Assembly (NCBI RefSeq): GCF_022662015.1
Contig: NZ_JAKMCM010000005.1
Span: 124,001-188,000, forward strand
Source: Aestuariivivens sediminicola
GTDB lineage: Bacteria; Bacteroidota; Bacteroidia; Flavobacteriales; Flavobacteriaceae
Reading direction: 5' to 3'
Length of the DNA: 64,000 nucleotides
Below are positions 19,050 to 26,359 of this stretch, one piece after another. Numbering within the stretch: position 1 is the first letter of the stretch; the number at the start of each line of letters is the position of its first letter. The notes beneath the pieces were generated by a model. That model saw nothing but the letters and a program-made list of their open reading frames with translations. It was not told where the DNA came from and searched no databases. A program made the translations under genes and the position numbers.

Positions 19050-21133
19050 TGGAACAAGAAATAAGGTCTTCACAGACTATTCACACCTATGGCCCAGGGG
19101 CAATTGCAGATTTCCCAGAATTATCTGTGCTAATATTATCCCATGACATTCCACAGGACTACAGATTCGAAAATGCAGAATTTTGGGGTGAAGATGCAGA
19201 ATCCCCAGACAATAAAATAATTGACGACAGATTGGCCAGTGCCTTTAATGTTGATTGTTTTGTTTCGGCACCTACGAGTGAATCGGTCACGGGAGCTAAA
19301 ATTCAAACTGTCAGGTTTCCTTCAATTGCTCAATGTCCAATAACAGGTGAACTATTCGATATTCGTGAAATGGAAATGGACAATGAAAATGAATATTACA
19401 TTGACCGTACCAGTCGTTCATCCAAAACTGTGGACGAAACTTTCAGTGGATATGATTCTCCAAATAATAAATATAGAAAGTTGATTCCTGTTAGATGGGT
19501 TATAGCAACAGAAGATGGGTATCTGGATGATTTTCCGTTTGACTGGTATGTTCATGTCAAATTGGGGCTACTGGATGAAATAGGTAAAGGCAATAGACTT
19601 TATTTAAAAAGCAGTGGTAATTCAGCATCATTAAAAAATATAAAGCTGGAAAGTAGGCACAGGAATACAGGGAGTTTATTGGGATTTGTGTCCTTGGCAG
19701 GAATATTTGACCAGGAAGACACATTTGTAGATTTGGAGGACCCCCGCAGAGATTACATGCAATATGTAAAAAACAGACTTCCTAAACCGTGGTATGGAAG
19801 GTTGTCTGTTAAATCTAACAGAGGGATTAAAGAATTTAAAACCTATGTTGTGGATGATTTACCTTATCCACCATATAATACAGATGCGACTGAGGAAGAG
19901 AAGAGAAGACAATTGTCAAAATACCCAAGAACATTACTGCGTGGAGCTGGAAATTTATATTTTCCTATTGTATACAAAGGAATTAGTTTACCAAAAAATG
20001 GTTACAATGTTAGTATCCCAGAGGATTTTGTAATGAGATTTCAGAATGCCATTAAAAGTTGGGAGGATATTATTCAGGACACTGGAGACATTGAAGAATA
20101 TATTGAGCTTTTACGAAAAGTCCACTCGAAAAAATTCAGCGACTTGCCTTACTCATTGGACCAATGTGTAAAGTTGGCAAAAAAGTATTTTGAAAGTTTT
20201 GAATCTCAAAAACCACAATATACGGTTGAACAGCTCCGTGAACAAGAATTCAATTGTTTCTTGAATGAAAATGTACATTCCAAAAAGAGTGAATGGTATA
20301 GCTCTAGAATTTTGGATGGGAAGCAATATAGGTTAGCTGTTGAGAATTTGATTGATAAGGTTGTTCTTTTGGATAAATTGAAAGAATTAAAAATTTTCAG
20401 GGGATTTACCAGAATTAAACCCTTAATGTTCGATGACCTCATCTTTGACAATCCTGAAAAAATCACTGGTCGTAGAAAAAGGGAATTTGCCAGAATTCAG
20501 GACCCGAGAAGTGAAAAAGGAACCAATACATTACCGTGTTCAGAAGTTAAAGGGGAGGGGATTTTCATCAAATTCAATAATGAAGTTCTGAGAGATTGGG
20601 AGGCTAGAAGTAGCGTCAAATCACGATTTCAGATAATTCAAAATAACAATAATCATTATAGACGTACTTTTGGGTTGGAAGAGGATGAAATGATAAGTCC
20701 AAGGTATGTATTATTACACACATTGAGTCATATTCTAATAAATGAGTTGGCCATAGAATGCGGATACGGAAGCTCATCTTTATCTGAAATAATTTATACG
20801 GGCAACAATTCAGATTCAAAAATGAATGGAATATTGATTTATACAAGTACTTCGGATTCAGAGGGAACTTTGGGTGGTCTGGTAGAAAAAGGTGAGCCGA
20901 CCTTTTTATGTAATGTGATTGAAAAAGCAATTGGCAAGGCCTCATGGTGTAGTTCTGACCCTTTGTGTCTTGAAACCAAAAGTGGTAAAGGGTTTATGGC
21001 TGTGAATTTGGGGGCGTGTCATTCATGTTGTTTACTTCCAGAGACAAGCTGTTGCAATATGAACAAGTTTTTGGACAGAGCCCTGCTCATAGGGTCTTTG
21101 ACAGACCCAGAAATAGGTTTGTTCAGCTCTTAA
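19049..21133 (+). CDS. drmB: DISARM DUF1998 protein DrmB
   Basis: A 694-residue protein that partners DrmA. The C-terminus is a DUF1998 domain: LHTLSHILINELAIECGYGSSS (~557-578) followed by IYTSTSDSEGTLGGL, then clustered cysteines in WCSSDPLCLE and GACHSCCLLPETSC that probably bind zinc, ending in NKFLDRALLIG. The N-terminal segment SSQTIHTYGPGAIADFP (residues 6-22) is also typical of DrmB-like proteins. The start codon overlaps the drmA stop. The operon ends here: the next genes are on the opposite strand and no drmC follows. Only ~30 bp after the stop begins the first copy of a ~95-bp repeat that flanks the next two genes. Confidence 0.85.
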   Translation: MEQEIRSSQTIHTYGPGAIADFPELSVLILSHDIPQDYRFENAEFWGEDAESPDNKIIDDRLASAFNVDCFVSAPTSESVTGAKIQTVRFPSIAQCPITGELFDIREMEMDNENEYYIDRTSRSSKTVDETFSGYDSPNNKYRKLIPVRWVIATEDGYLDDFPFDWYVHVKLGLLDEIGKGNRLYLKSSGNSASLKNIKLESRHRNTGSLLGFVSLAGIFDQEDTFVDLEDPRRDYMQYVKNRLPKPWYGRLSVKSNRGIKEFKTYVVDDLPYPPYNTDATEEEKRRQLSKYPRTLLRGAGNLYFPIVYKGISLPKNGYNVSIPEDFVMRFQNAIKSWEDIIQDTGDIEEYIELLRKVHSKKFSDLPYSLDQCVKLAKKYFESFESQKPQYTVEQLREQEFNCFLNENVHSKKSEWYSSRILDGKQYRLAVENLIDKVVLLDKLKELKIFRGFTRIKPLMFDDLIFDNPEKITGRRKREFARIQDPRSEKGTNTLPCSEVKGEGIFIKFNNEVLRDWEARSSVKSRFQIIQNNNNHYRRTFGLEEDEMISPRYVLLHTLSHILINELAIECGYGSSSLSEIIYTGNNSDSKMNGILIYTSTSDSEGTLGGLVEKGEPTFLCNVIEKAIGKASWCSSDPLCLETKSGKGFMAVNLGACHSCCLLPETSCCNMNKFLDRALLIGSLTDPEIGLFSS

Positions 21134-21163
21134 AGGTTTTGTGATTGGAACATATTATAAAAA

Positions 21164-21259
21164 GCTTGAATATCACTTATTTTGATTGGACTGTCCGTAT
21201 TCTGAACCACCATGCTCTTGTACTCGGGAGTTATGCATAAAATGCATTCCTGATACTCT
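21164..21259. repeat. Imperfect ~95-bp direct repeat, left copy (downstream of drmB)
   Basis: This copy aligns with 22386-22480 over its whole length, roughly three quarters identical by eye. Best conserved are ACTGTCCGTAT, AACCACC and TTCCTGATACT. It contains the hairpin ATGCAT-AAA-ATGCAT (21233-21247). In the other copy the hairpin is ACGCA/TGCGT, so one T-A pair became C-G with pairing kept. That suggests a selected RNA or DNA structure. The two copies bracket a two-gene minus-strand cassette. Confidence 0.7.
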
Positions 21260-21345
21260 ATCTTAGTACTTCAAATAATTTTTATAATAACTAAAGACTC
21301 TTGATAAATTCTTTGTATTGGGATAAAAAGAAAAACCATAGCGTA

Positions 21346-21627
21346 CTACTCCAGTATTTTAAGTTGTCCAGATTTTATACCTATCCCACCAACCATGCCT
21401 AAAACAACTTTGTCTACAATATAAATCGGACTCTCACCAAAGCGTTCCAAAAATTCCTTTCTTAATGCAATTAAATACAGGGCCTGACGGTGGACCCCAA
21501 CAATACCACACTTTGCTTCCTTATTATAGGCTTTTACTAATTCTTCAAGTGTCTTTAATTCAAACATGTGTTTGTATTCAGAGATAATTTTCTCATCATC
21601 ATCTCTTGGATAATATACATATTCCAT
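21346..21627 (-). CDS. Hypothetical protein (second gene of an inserted cassette)
   Basis: A 93-residue protein with no recognised family. The N-terminal half is acidic and helical (YPRDDDEKIISEYKHMFELK, then LEELVKAYNKEAKCG), the middle has VHRQALYLIALRKEFLERFG, and the C-terminus is hydrophobic and glycine-rich (VVLGMVGGIGIKSGQ). It follows the 21638 gene after a 10-bp gap and is surely co-transcribed with it. Together they lie between two ~95-bp direct repeats and run against the DISARM operon, so they look like a later insertion between drmB and vsr. Confidence 0.6.
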   Translation of the reverse strand: MEYVYYPRDDDEKIISEYKHMFELKTLEELVKAYNKEAKCGIVGVHRQALYLIALRKEFLERFGESPIYIVDKVVLGMVGGIGIKSGQLKILE

Positions 21628-21637
21628 ATAGTCAGTT

Positions 21638-22339
21638 TTAGTAACGTTTCAACCACCATTTAGTTGTTTCTTTTGAGAGCCCCCCATTCTCCTTAAGTTC
21701 TCTTAACATTTTTGACAGCCTCTTCTGGTCCTCTTTGATTTTTATTTCTTTTAACCATGCTTGTAGTTCTGGTAATTTCCCTACTCGTCTACAATAACCA
21801 CAACCCCAATTATCAGTCTTGGTTACAATCATTAAAAAATGATTTCCTCCGCATGGACACTTGGCTACCCAGCTATAGGGGTTATTGCCTGAAGGCCTTG
21901 GGTTCAGATTCTTTTCTCTTAGATAATCGATTAAGGGTGTTTGAAAAGCTATTGCCTGTTCAATCATGAGATTTCTTTCGTCTCTTATTGTTTGAATTAT
22001 ACTGTTGAATTCCTTTTCAGTAATAACAGTACTTTTTTCAAAAACAGGAAAGCCTTCATAAGGGAGGTGCGCTTCAATATTCTCTTTGACAATAAAGATG
22101 ATATTCTCTTTGAGGTTTTTAAATCTTAGTCTGAACTGTGCGCTAATTTTTAATTCTCCCCCATTTAATCTGTGGGCTAACTGAATGTAATTATCATCTG
22201 TAATCCTGTAAAAGTATTTAAATTCAGTACCCCAGTCCAAATCCGAATTATCCATCAGATATATGAACTCATGGGCGATGTTTTTGGTGTCTCCAAAATT
22301 CATCCAAACACCTTCTTTTTTTGTAAAAACGGTTTTCAT
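21638..22339 (-). CDS. Hypothetical protein with CHC2-like zinc finger
   Basis: About 233 residues from the chosen ATG (MKTVFTKKEG); a frame start at 22366 would run through a 24-base hairpin and is less likely. The N-terminal ~140 residues match nothing recognised. Near the C-terminus the segment CPCGGNHF...WGCGYCRRVGKLPEL has C-x-C, then C-x2-C after ~15 residues with an aromatic before it, resembling the zinc finger of DNA primases. A basic helical tail follows. DNA or RNA binding is therefore likely, but no catalytic primase domain is present. It is the first gene of a two-gene operon flanked by direct repeats, and the right-hand repeat lies in its presumed 5' leader. Confidence 0.6.
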   Translation of the reverse strand: MKTVFTKKEGVWMNFGDTKNIAHEFIYLMDNSDLDWGTEFKYFYRITDDNYIQLAHRLNGGELKISAQFRLRFKNLKENIIFIVKENIEAHLPYEGFPVFEKSTVITEKEFNSIIQTIRDERNLMIEQAIAFQTPLIDYLREKNLNPRPSGNNPYSWVAKCPCGGNHFLMIVTKTDNWGCGYCRRVGKLPELQAWLKEIKIKEDQKRLSKMLRELKENGGLSKETTKWWLKRY

Positions 22340-22341
22340 AA

Positions 22342-22365
22342 TGCATAGTTTTAAAAGGTTATGCA
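22342..22365. promoter_or_regulatory. Hairpin/dyad directly upstream of the zinc-finger gene
   Basis: TGCATA (22342-22347) and TATGCA (22360-22365) are inverted repeats around a TTTTAAAA-containing loop, ending two bases before the chosen start codon. The ATGCAT motif also appears in the hairpin of the nearby left direct repeat. It may be a repressor site or a translation-blocking hairpin. Confidence 0.4.
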
Positions 22366-22385
22366 TCAGGAGTAGATAATAAACA

Positions 22386-22480
22386 GGTTGAAATCATTTA
22401 TTTTGACTGAACTGTCCGTATACTTAACCACCGTGGCTTTTGTGCTCGGTTGGTACGCAAATTATGCGTTCCTGATACTT
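22386..22480. repeat. Imperfect ~95-bp direct repeat, right copy
   Basis: This is the second copy of the element described at 21164-21259, in the same orientation. Its hairpin is ACGCA-loop-TGCGT (22454-22468). Read on the minus strand it lies in the probable 5' leader of the zinc-finger gene. A TAAATTTG motif (22489-22496, minus) just outside it fits the Bacteroidota -7 box, though no clear -33 partner is seen. It could be a mobile-cassette end or a structured leader RNA. Confidence 0.65.
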
Positions 22481-22645
22481 ATACAAATTTAGTGAATTTC
22501 TTTCAGGATTTATTCATATCAGTGAATATATTATGTTATATTGTCTTTAAGACTGCATTCAATTGGATAAAGAATAATTTAAGGTCACATTATTCTGTGT
22601 AGATTTCAAGAACATGAAAAAGTTGAAATATATTTCTGGAATAGA

Positions 22646-23080
22646 ATGTTTAATCATTTAAGAACTGATATGATACCAATATCAAAATCGGAGTACATAT
22701 CAAAAACAATGAGGGCAAATAAGTCCAAAAACACAAGACCTGAATTAACCTTAAGAAGAGCCTTGTATAAAGGGGAAATCAGGGGATACAGATTGCATTA
22801 TAAAAAGGCCCCTGGAAGACCAGATATAACCTTTGTGAATAAGAAGATTGCAGTATTTATAAACGGCTGTTACTGGCATAGATGCCCATATTGCAGACCT
22901 AAACTGCCAAAATCCAATAGGGAATTTTGGTGGAGTAAGTTCGAGGGGAATGTCATACGTGACTTGGAAAAATATGAATTGTTGATAAGGAAGGATTGGA
23001 GAGTTGTTGTTGTATGGGAATGTGAGATAAAAAAAAATATAAACCAAGTTATAAAGAGAATTGCCCATGAATTGAAGTAA
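22646..23080 (+). CDS. vsr: Very short patch repair endonuclease (Vsr)
   Basis: A 144-residue T:G mismatch nickase of the Vsr family. It corrects mismatches that arise when 5-methylcytosine deaminates. The family signature runs through the protein: SKTMRANKSKNTRPELTLRR, YRLHYKKAPGRPDITF with the catalytic Asp, then VFINGCYWHRCPYC (zinc and active-site His), NREFWWSKFEGN, and WRVVVVWECEI at the end. ATG codons at 22646 and 22670 (MIPISKSEY) are both possible; the family usually starts near the second. It has the same orientation as the DISARM operon and sits behind it, as expected for a repair partner of a C5 methylase, although a two-gene cassette now separates them. Confidence 0.9.
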   Translation: MFNHLRTDMIPISKSEYISKTMRANKSKNTRPELTLRRALYKGEIRGYRLHYKKAPGRPDITFVNKKIAVFINGCYWHRCPYCRPKLPKSNREFWWSKFEGNVIRDLEKYELLIRKDWRVVVVWECEIKKNINQVIKRIAHELK

Positions 23081-23116
23081 GGCTAATTCATATTGAAAAT
23101 AAAGTTGTTCAACCTC

Positions 23117-23581
23117 TTATTTTGTTTCTAATAATAAATATTCTGTTACACTATGCCAATTTGGGAATTCAGTACTTCCAAAATGAATCCACTCTCCCTT
23201 GAAATCCTTGGCACCGTTATTTGGTCTGTCATCAATCAGATAATGTCCAGTGTTTAAATTCTTGTTATGGGATATTATGAGTCTTTTATAGAACAGGCTG
23301 TCTTTTTCCTTACCGAAATATTTTTGCACCCATTCGAGTTTATGTATCCAGGCACTGGGGTTCAGCCATGGGGCCGTTGATAGGATATAAAGGTCATAGC
23401 ATTCTGCAAGTTTATGTATCGATTCTATTGCATGAGGGAAGGGTTCCATCAATGAAAAGATATCTGGAACCTCGTCCAGTTTTCCCTCATATGCCTCAAG
23501 GGTGTCAGAATCGAGTTTTGCTATTCCCGATTTAAAATCAACAAGAACGTTATCCATATCAATGTAAATGATTTTTTTCAT
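23117..23581 (-). CDS. 5'(3')-deoxyribonucleotidase, HAD superfamily
   Basis: A 154-residue HAD phosphatase that hydrolyses deoxyribonucleoside monophosphates. Motif I is DMDNVLVDF, with the nucleophile D7 and acid/base D9; motif II is LSTAPW and the motif IV region is LIDDRPNNG. The motifs and length are typical of the NT5C group found in phages and bacteria. It is the last gene of a minus-strand run after a 69-bp gap from the DUF5655-type gene, so co-transcription is possible but not certain. In a defence setting it could deplete dNMPs or act on a nucleotide product of the HIT protein; this is inference. Confidence 0.85.
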   Translation of the reverse strand: MKKIIYIDMDNVLVDFKSGIAKLDSDTLEAYEGKLDEVPDIFSLMEPFPHAIESIHKLAECYDLYILSTAPWLNPSAWIHKLEWVQKYFGKEKDSLFYKRLIISHNKNLNTGHYLIDDRPNNGAKDFKGEWIHFGSTEFPNWHSVTEYLLLETK

Positions 23582-23650
23582 TCTAAGTTAAATTCTTGTT
23601 TAATGTATCAGGTACACAGCTTCATTCTGGAATCTTTACAAAAACCATAA

Positions 23651-24586
23651 TTAATGATTAAGCTGATTTTTATAGGATTGTTTAATAAGGTTCATCACGT
23701 AGTCAATGTGCTCGTTGGAGTGCATCCAGACCCTGTAGTCCCCATTACCCCAATGACCTTTTTCGCTCAAGTCCTCAGTTAAGTTTAAATAATCATCCAA
23801 AGTGCCCTTTTTCATGTTAATCATGACACCCACACCCTTATTGTATATAATCAAATCCGTGAAGATTCGGTTACCTTTAAAACCAATTGTTTGTTTACGA
23901 ACATTGAACTCTATATCATCACCCAGATTTAATATTCGTTCTTTCAGCTCATTATACAATTCAATAACAAAAGCTGGTCTATTTTTATTTTTATAAAGGT
24001 GATAATCTTCATCATATCGGATAATTTCCTCGGAAACCTTCTTAACAATATTAGTCCCTTTTTCATCTGTTAAAGTTGAATTGATTTCGACATCTGAATC
24101 CGTATTGACCTTGTTAAGCCCTAAGATACCATTCTTATATCTCATAACCTCCCAAAGCTCGAATGGAATATTCTTAAAGTTGATTGACGTTTTCTGGTAG
24201 TTGGAAAACTTCGGTGACACGAAAATAATCCTAGACTGACTCCAGTCTATCTCGTTTCTTTTTATATTTCTACCTAATGTTTCGTTATACTCCAGAATAA
24301 AGTCCGACTTATTGTTAAGCATCAAGGATAAATAGGTGTAGCCCTGGTCTATAACTGAATAGCTTGAACCTTTTTTGTACTCAATTATAACAAAGGAATT
24401 CGTTTCATTGTCAAAACATAGGGAGTCAAACCTAAAATTCTCCACCTTTAACTCTGTTGCTACAAACTCCAAGTTGAATAAGGTGTCTACATTCTTTTCA
24501 ATGAGGTTCTGAATGTCCTTTTCTAACTTGAATGGATTGCTCGAAATGGGGGAAAGGTCCTGATTGGCGATTTTATAAAGTTTCAT
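23651..24586 (-). CDS. DUF5655-type protein with PD-(D/E)XK nuclease-like N-terminus
   Basis: A 311-residue protein. The N-terminal ~110 residues contain FRFDSLCFD, then FVIIEYKKGSSYSVIDQ, an arrangement of D...ExK residues found in NucS/DUF91-like nucleases, followed by RIIFVSPKFSNYQ. The C-terminal ~120 residues match the DUF5655 style: a helix ending in YNELKERIL, then VRKQTIGFKG, FTDLIIYNKGVGVMIN and GHWGNGDYRVWM. These proteins usually stand next to restriction or transport genes and lack a known role. It begins 20 bp after the HIT gene and is the third gene of an HNH-HIT-nuclease group. Confidence 0.7.
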   Translation of the reverse strand: MKLYKIANQDLSPISSNPFKLEKDIQNLIEKNVDTLFNLEFVATELKVENFRFDSLCFDNETNSFVIIEYKKGSSYSVIDQGYTYLSLMLNNKSDFILEYNETLGRNIKRNEIDWSQSRIIFVSPKFSNYQKTSINFKNIPFELWEVMRYKNGILGLNKVNTDSDVEINSTLTDEKGTNIVKKVSEEIIRYDEDYHLYKNKNRPAFVIELYNELKERILNLGDDIEFNVRKQTIGFKGNRIFTDLIIYNKGVGVMINMKKGTLDDYLNLTEDLSEKGHWGNGDYRVWMHSNEHIDYVMNLIKQSYKNQLNH

Positions 24587-24606
24587 AGATAGTTTCTTTA
24601 GATTTT

Positions 24607-24972
24607 TTAATAATATCCTTTACCGCTAACACAATGTCTTATTCCGCCTCTGGGATTGTCCATATCTCCAATATAGCGGGGAATCATGTGACAATGAAAA
24701 TGCATAACCGTCTGTCCAGCTGCCTCACCGCAATTCATCCCAATATTATAACCATCGGGGGTATATTTGGAATCTATAATTTTCTTTGTTTTGACAATTA
24801 AATCAGCCAATTCAGTTCGCTCTTGGATGTCAAGATTAAAAAAATCTTCCTTTTGTTTCTTAGATATGATTAATATATGTCCAGGCGAAACGGGATATTG
24901 GTCATAAATTACAAAGAAGTTTTCAGTTTCCATAACATAATCCATAGGTGATATTTCAGAAAAGACACTCAT
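24607..24972 (-). CDS. HIT family nucleotide hydrolase/transferase
   Basis: A 121-residue histidine-triad protein. The catalytic triad H91-x-H93-x-H95 lies in VMHFHCHMIPR, the earlier GHILIISKK strand is typical, and the C-terminal GGIRHCVSGKGYY matches the family end. HIT enzymes hydrolyse nucleoside 5'-phosphoramidates, dinucleoside polyphosphates or adenylylated species. Its ATG directly abuts the HNH gene's stop (24973), so the two are translationally linked. That fusion-like spacing suggests it works with the HNH protein rather than as a housekeeping enzyme. Confidence 0.9.
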   Translation of the reverse strand: MSVFSEISPMDYVMETENFFVIYDQYPVSPGHILIISKKQKEDFFNLDIQERTELADLIVKTKKIIDSKYTPDGYNIGMNCGEAAGQTVMHFHCHMIPRYIGDMDNPRGGIRHCVSGKGYY

Positions 24973-25977
24973 TTATCTATTGTTTAGAACTGTTATTAAT
25001 TTTTTGAAGAAGGGGTCAGTCTCTCTGTTATAACTTGGTGAATTCTCCCAAAAGTTGTTTTTCAAAACAATTTTTGCGTTTTCGTAATGTTTCCACATTG
25101 TCATTCCCCTTTTGGTTTTAGAATTTCCCAAAGCATTTAAGATTTTCCTTTTCCAAGGATGGTTGCTGCCCATTATATTTTCATTTCTTGCAATAAGCTT
25201 CTCAAAATAATGTTTACCTACTAGTGAGTCATTCTTGTGAAGATTGCAAATATCATGACTGAGAACCAAGTTCCAAATTTCATCATGTTGAATGAATTGT
25301 CTGGGTAAAACATGGTCGACATGAATATCTTTCCTTTCTATAGGTTCACCGCAATAAAAACAGATATTACCCTGATACCCTTGTAAAAATGGTATATTAT
25401 GAGTAATATTCTTTCTTGCATGCCCATTGACTAAATAAATATCCCTGATACTGTTTGACAACTCCCAATCATCGTGAACAGTTAAAAAGTGGCCTTCTAA
25501 CACGCTCCATCTGGCATCCAATTCCTCAAGTAGCTCTGTTTTGGAATCCTCGATTATCTTGAATGTTGGGTCATGTAAATAAAGTTTTTTACCAAAATCA
25601 AAATGGTAGAATCTTTCTCCGACAATTTCCTTGTTTGTGCCAATTGTTTGAAACCTTGGAATGACATCATTAAACGCTTCGGTTTCAACTTGTGATACTG
25701 CTGTTTGATAATCAATGATTCCTTTGTTAAGGGAATCAATTATTCGTTCCATTTTGGTTTTCCTAGAAGGATTGTTTTGTTGTGGATGAGAATTCTCCTT
25801 GAGTCTGTTGAGGTAATTATCAAGATAGGTTTTAGAGAGCAGATTCCAATCAACAGATTCTTCACCTGAAGAAGCCAGTTCTATTATGGTTTTTCCAAGC
25901 GCAATTTTATATGTCGCCTGATTTAGCCCATATAGCACTATCCCCTTCCAGTAATCTATATCATCAAACTTATTCAT
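24973..25977 (-). CDS. HNH endonuclease
   Basis: A 334-residue protein with an uncharacterised N-terminal ~200 residues and an HNH nuclease domain at ~203-255. C206-x2-C209 and C244/H247 should bind structural zinc; IHVDHVLP (218-225) holds the catalytic His pair, and the closing ICNLHKNDSL provides the second half of the motif. No methylase is linked in the group. The N-terminal region may sense the target or an inhibitor. It is the first gene of a minus-strand group (HNH, HIT, DUF5655-type, deoxyribonucleotidase) inside a defence island, so a nucleic-acid-cutting effector is the most likely role. Confidence 0.85.
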   Translation of the reverse strand: MNKFDDIDYWKGIVLYGLNQATYKIALGKTIIELASSGEESVDWNLLSKTYLDNYLNRLKENSHPQQNNPSRKTKMERIIDSLNKGIIDYQTAVSQVETEAFNDVIPRFQTIGTNKEIVGERFYHFDFGKKLYLHDPTFKIIEDSKTELLEELDARWSVLEGHFLTVHDDWELSNSIRDIYLVNGHARKNITHNIPFLQGYQGNICFYCGEPIERKDIHVDHVLPRQFIQHDEIWNLVLSHDICNLHKNDSLVGKHYFEKLIARNENIMGSNHPWKRKILNALGNSKTKRGMTMWKHYENAKIVLKNNFWENSPSYNRETDPFFKKLITVLNNR

Positions 25978-26359
25978 ATTTTAATTAGTGACGTAGTTAT
26001 TAGCTATTTTAGGTAACTCATGATAGACTTTATCTAGATATGGATACTACAGACTGAATTCTCATAACGATTTTCACAGTTAGGCGAGCACAAGCAATTA
26101 CTTAAAATTATTGTTAAGGTGCGTTTTTATATTTAGTGTTATTTATTCCACTTTTGTATTTTTGCGACAAACAGAGTTCGTTTGTGATTTTTTTTATTCG
26201 TTCAAGTTTTTTATTTATACTTTCGTATAATCACTTAAGCAATTATTACTTATACACAACGTTAAGCTGACTTTTTAAATTCCACCTGTCAGTCAGCAAT
26301 GGCGTGAAAGTTCTTGCAACGGCTAGAACGAGGATTGCAATGTTCTAGAAACATATTGG
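25978..26359. other. Intergenic interval, no gene seen
   Basis: AT-rich, with no convincing frame. It separates the response-regulator gene (stop at 26360) from the HNH gene start. Long T-runs near 26,190-26,215 and a partial inverted match around CAAACAGAGTTCGTTTG may belong to a terminator or the HNH group's promoter. Confidence 0.35.

Noticed and set aside
26240-26290. ACAACGTTAAGC-like sequence resembling an integron attC core
   Set aside because: Only one half-core with no paired R'' site and no integron integrase nearby; similar CAACAACG pieces are scattered in other spacers.
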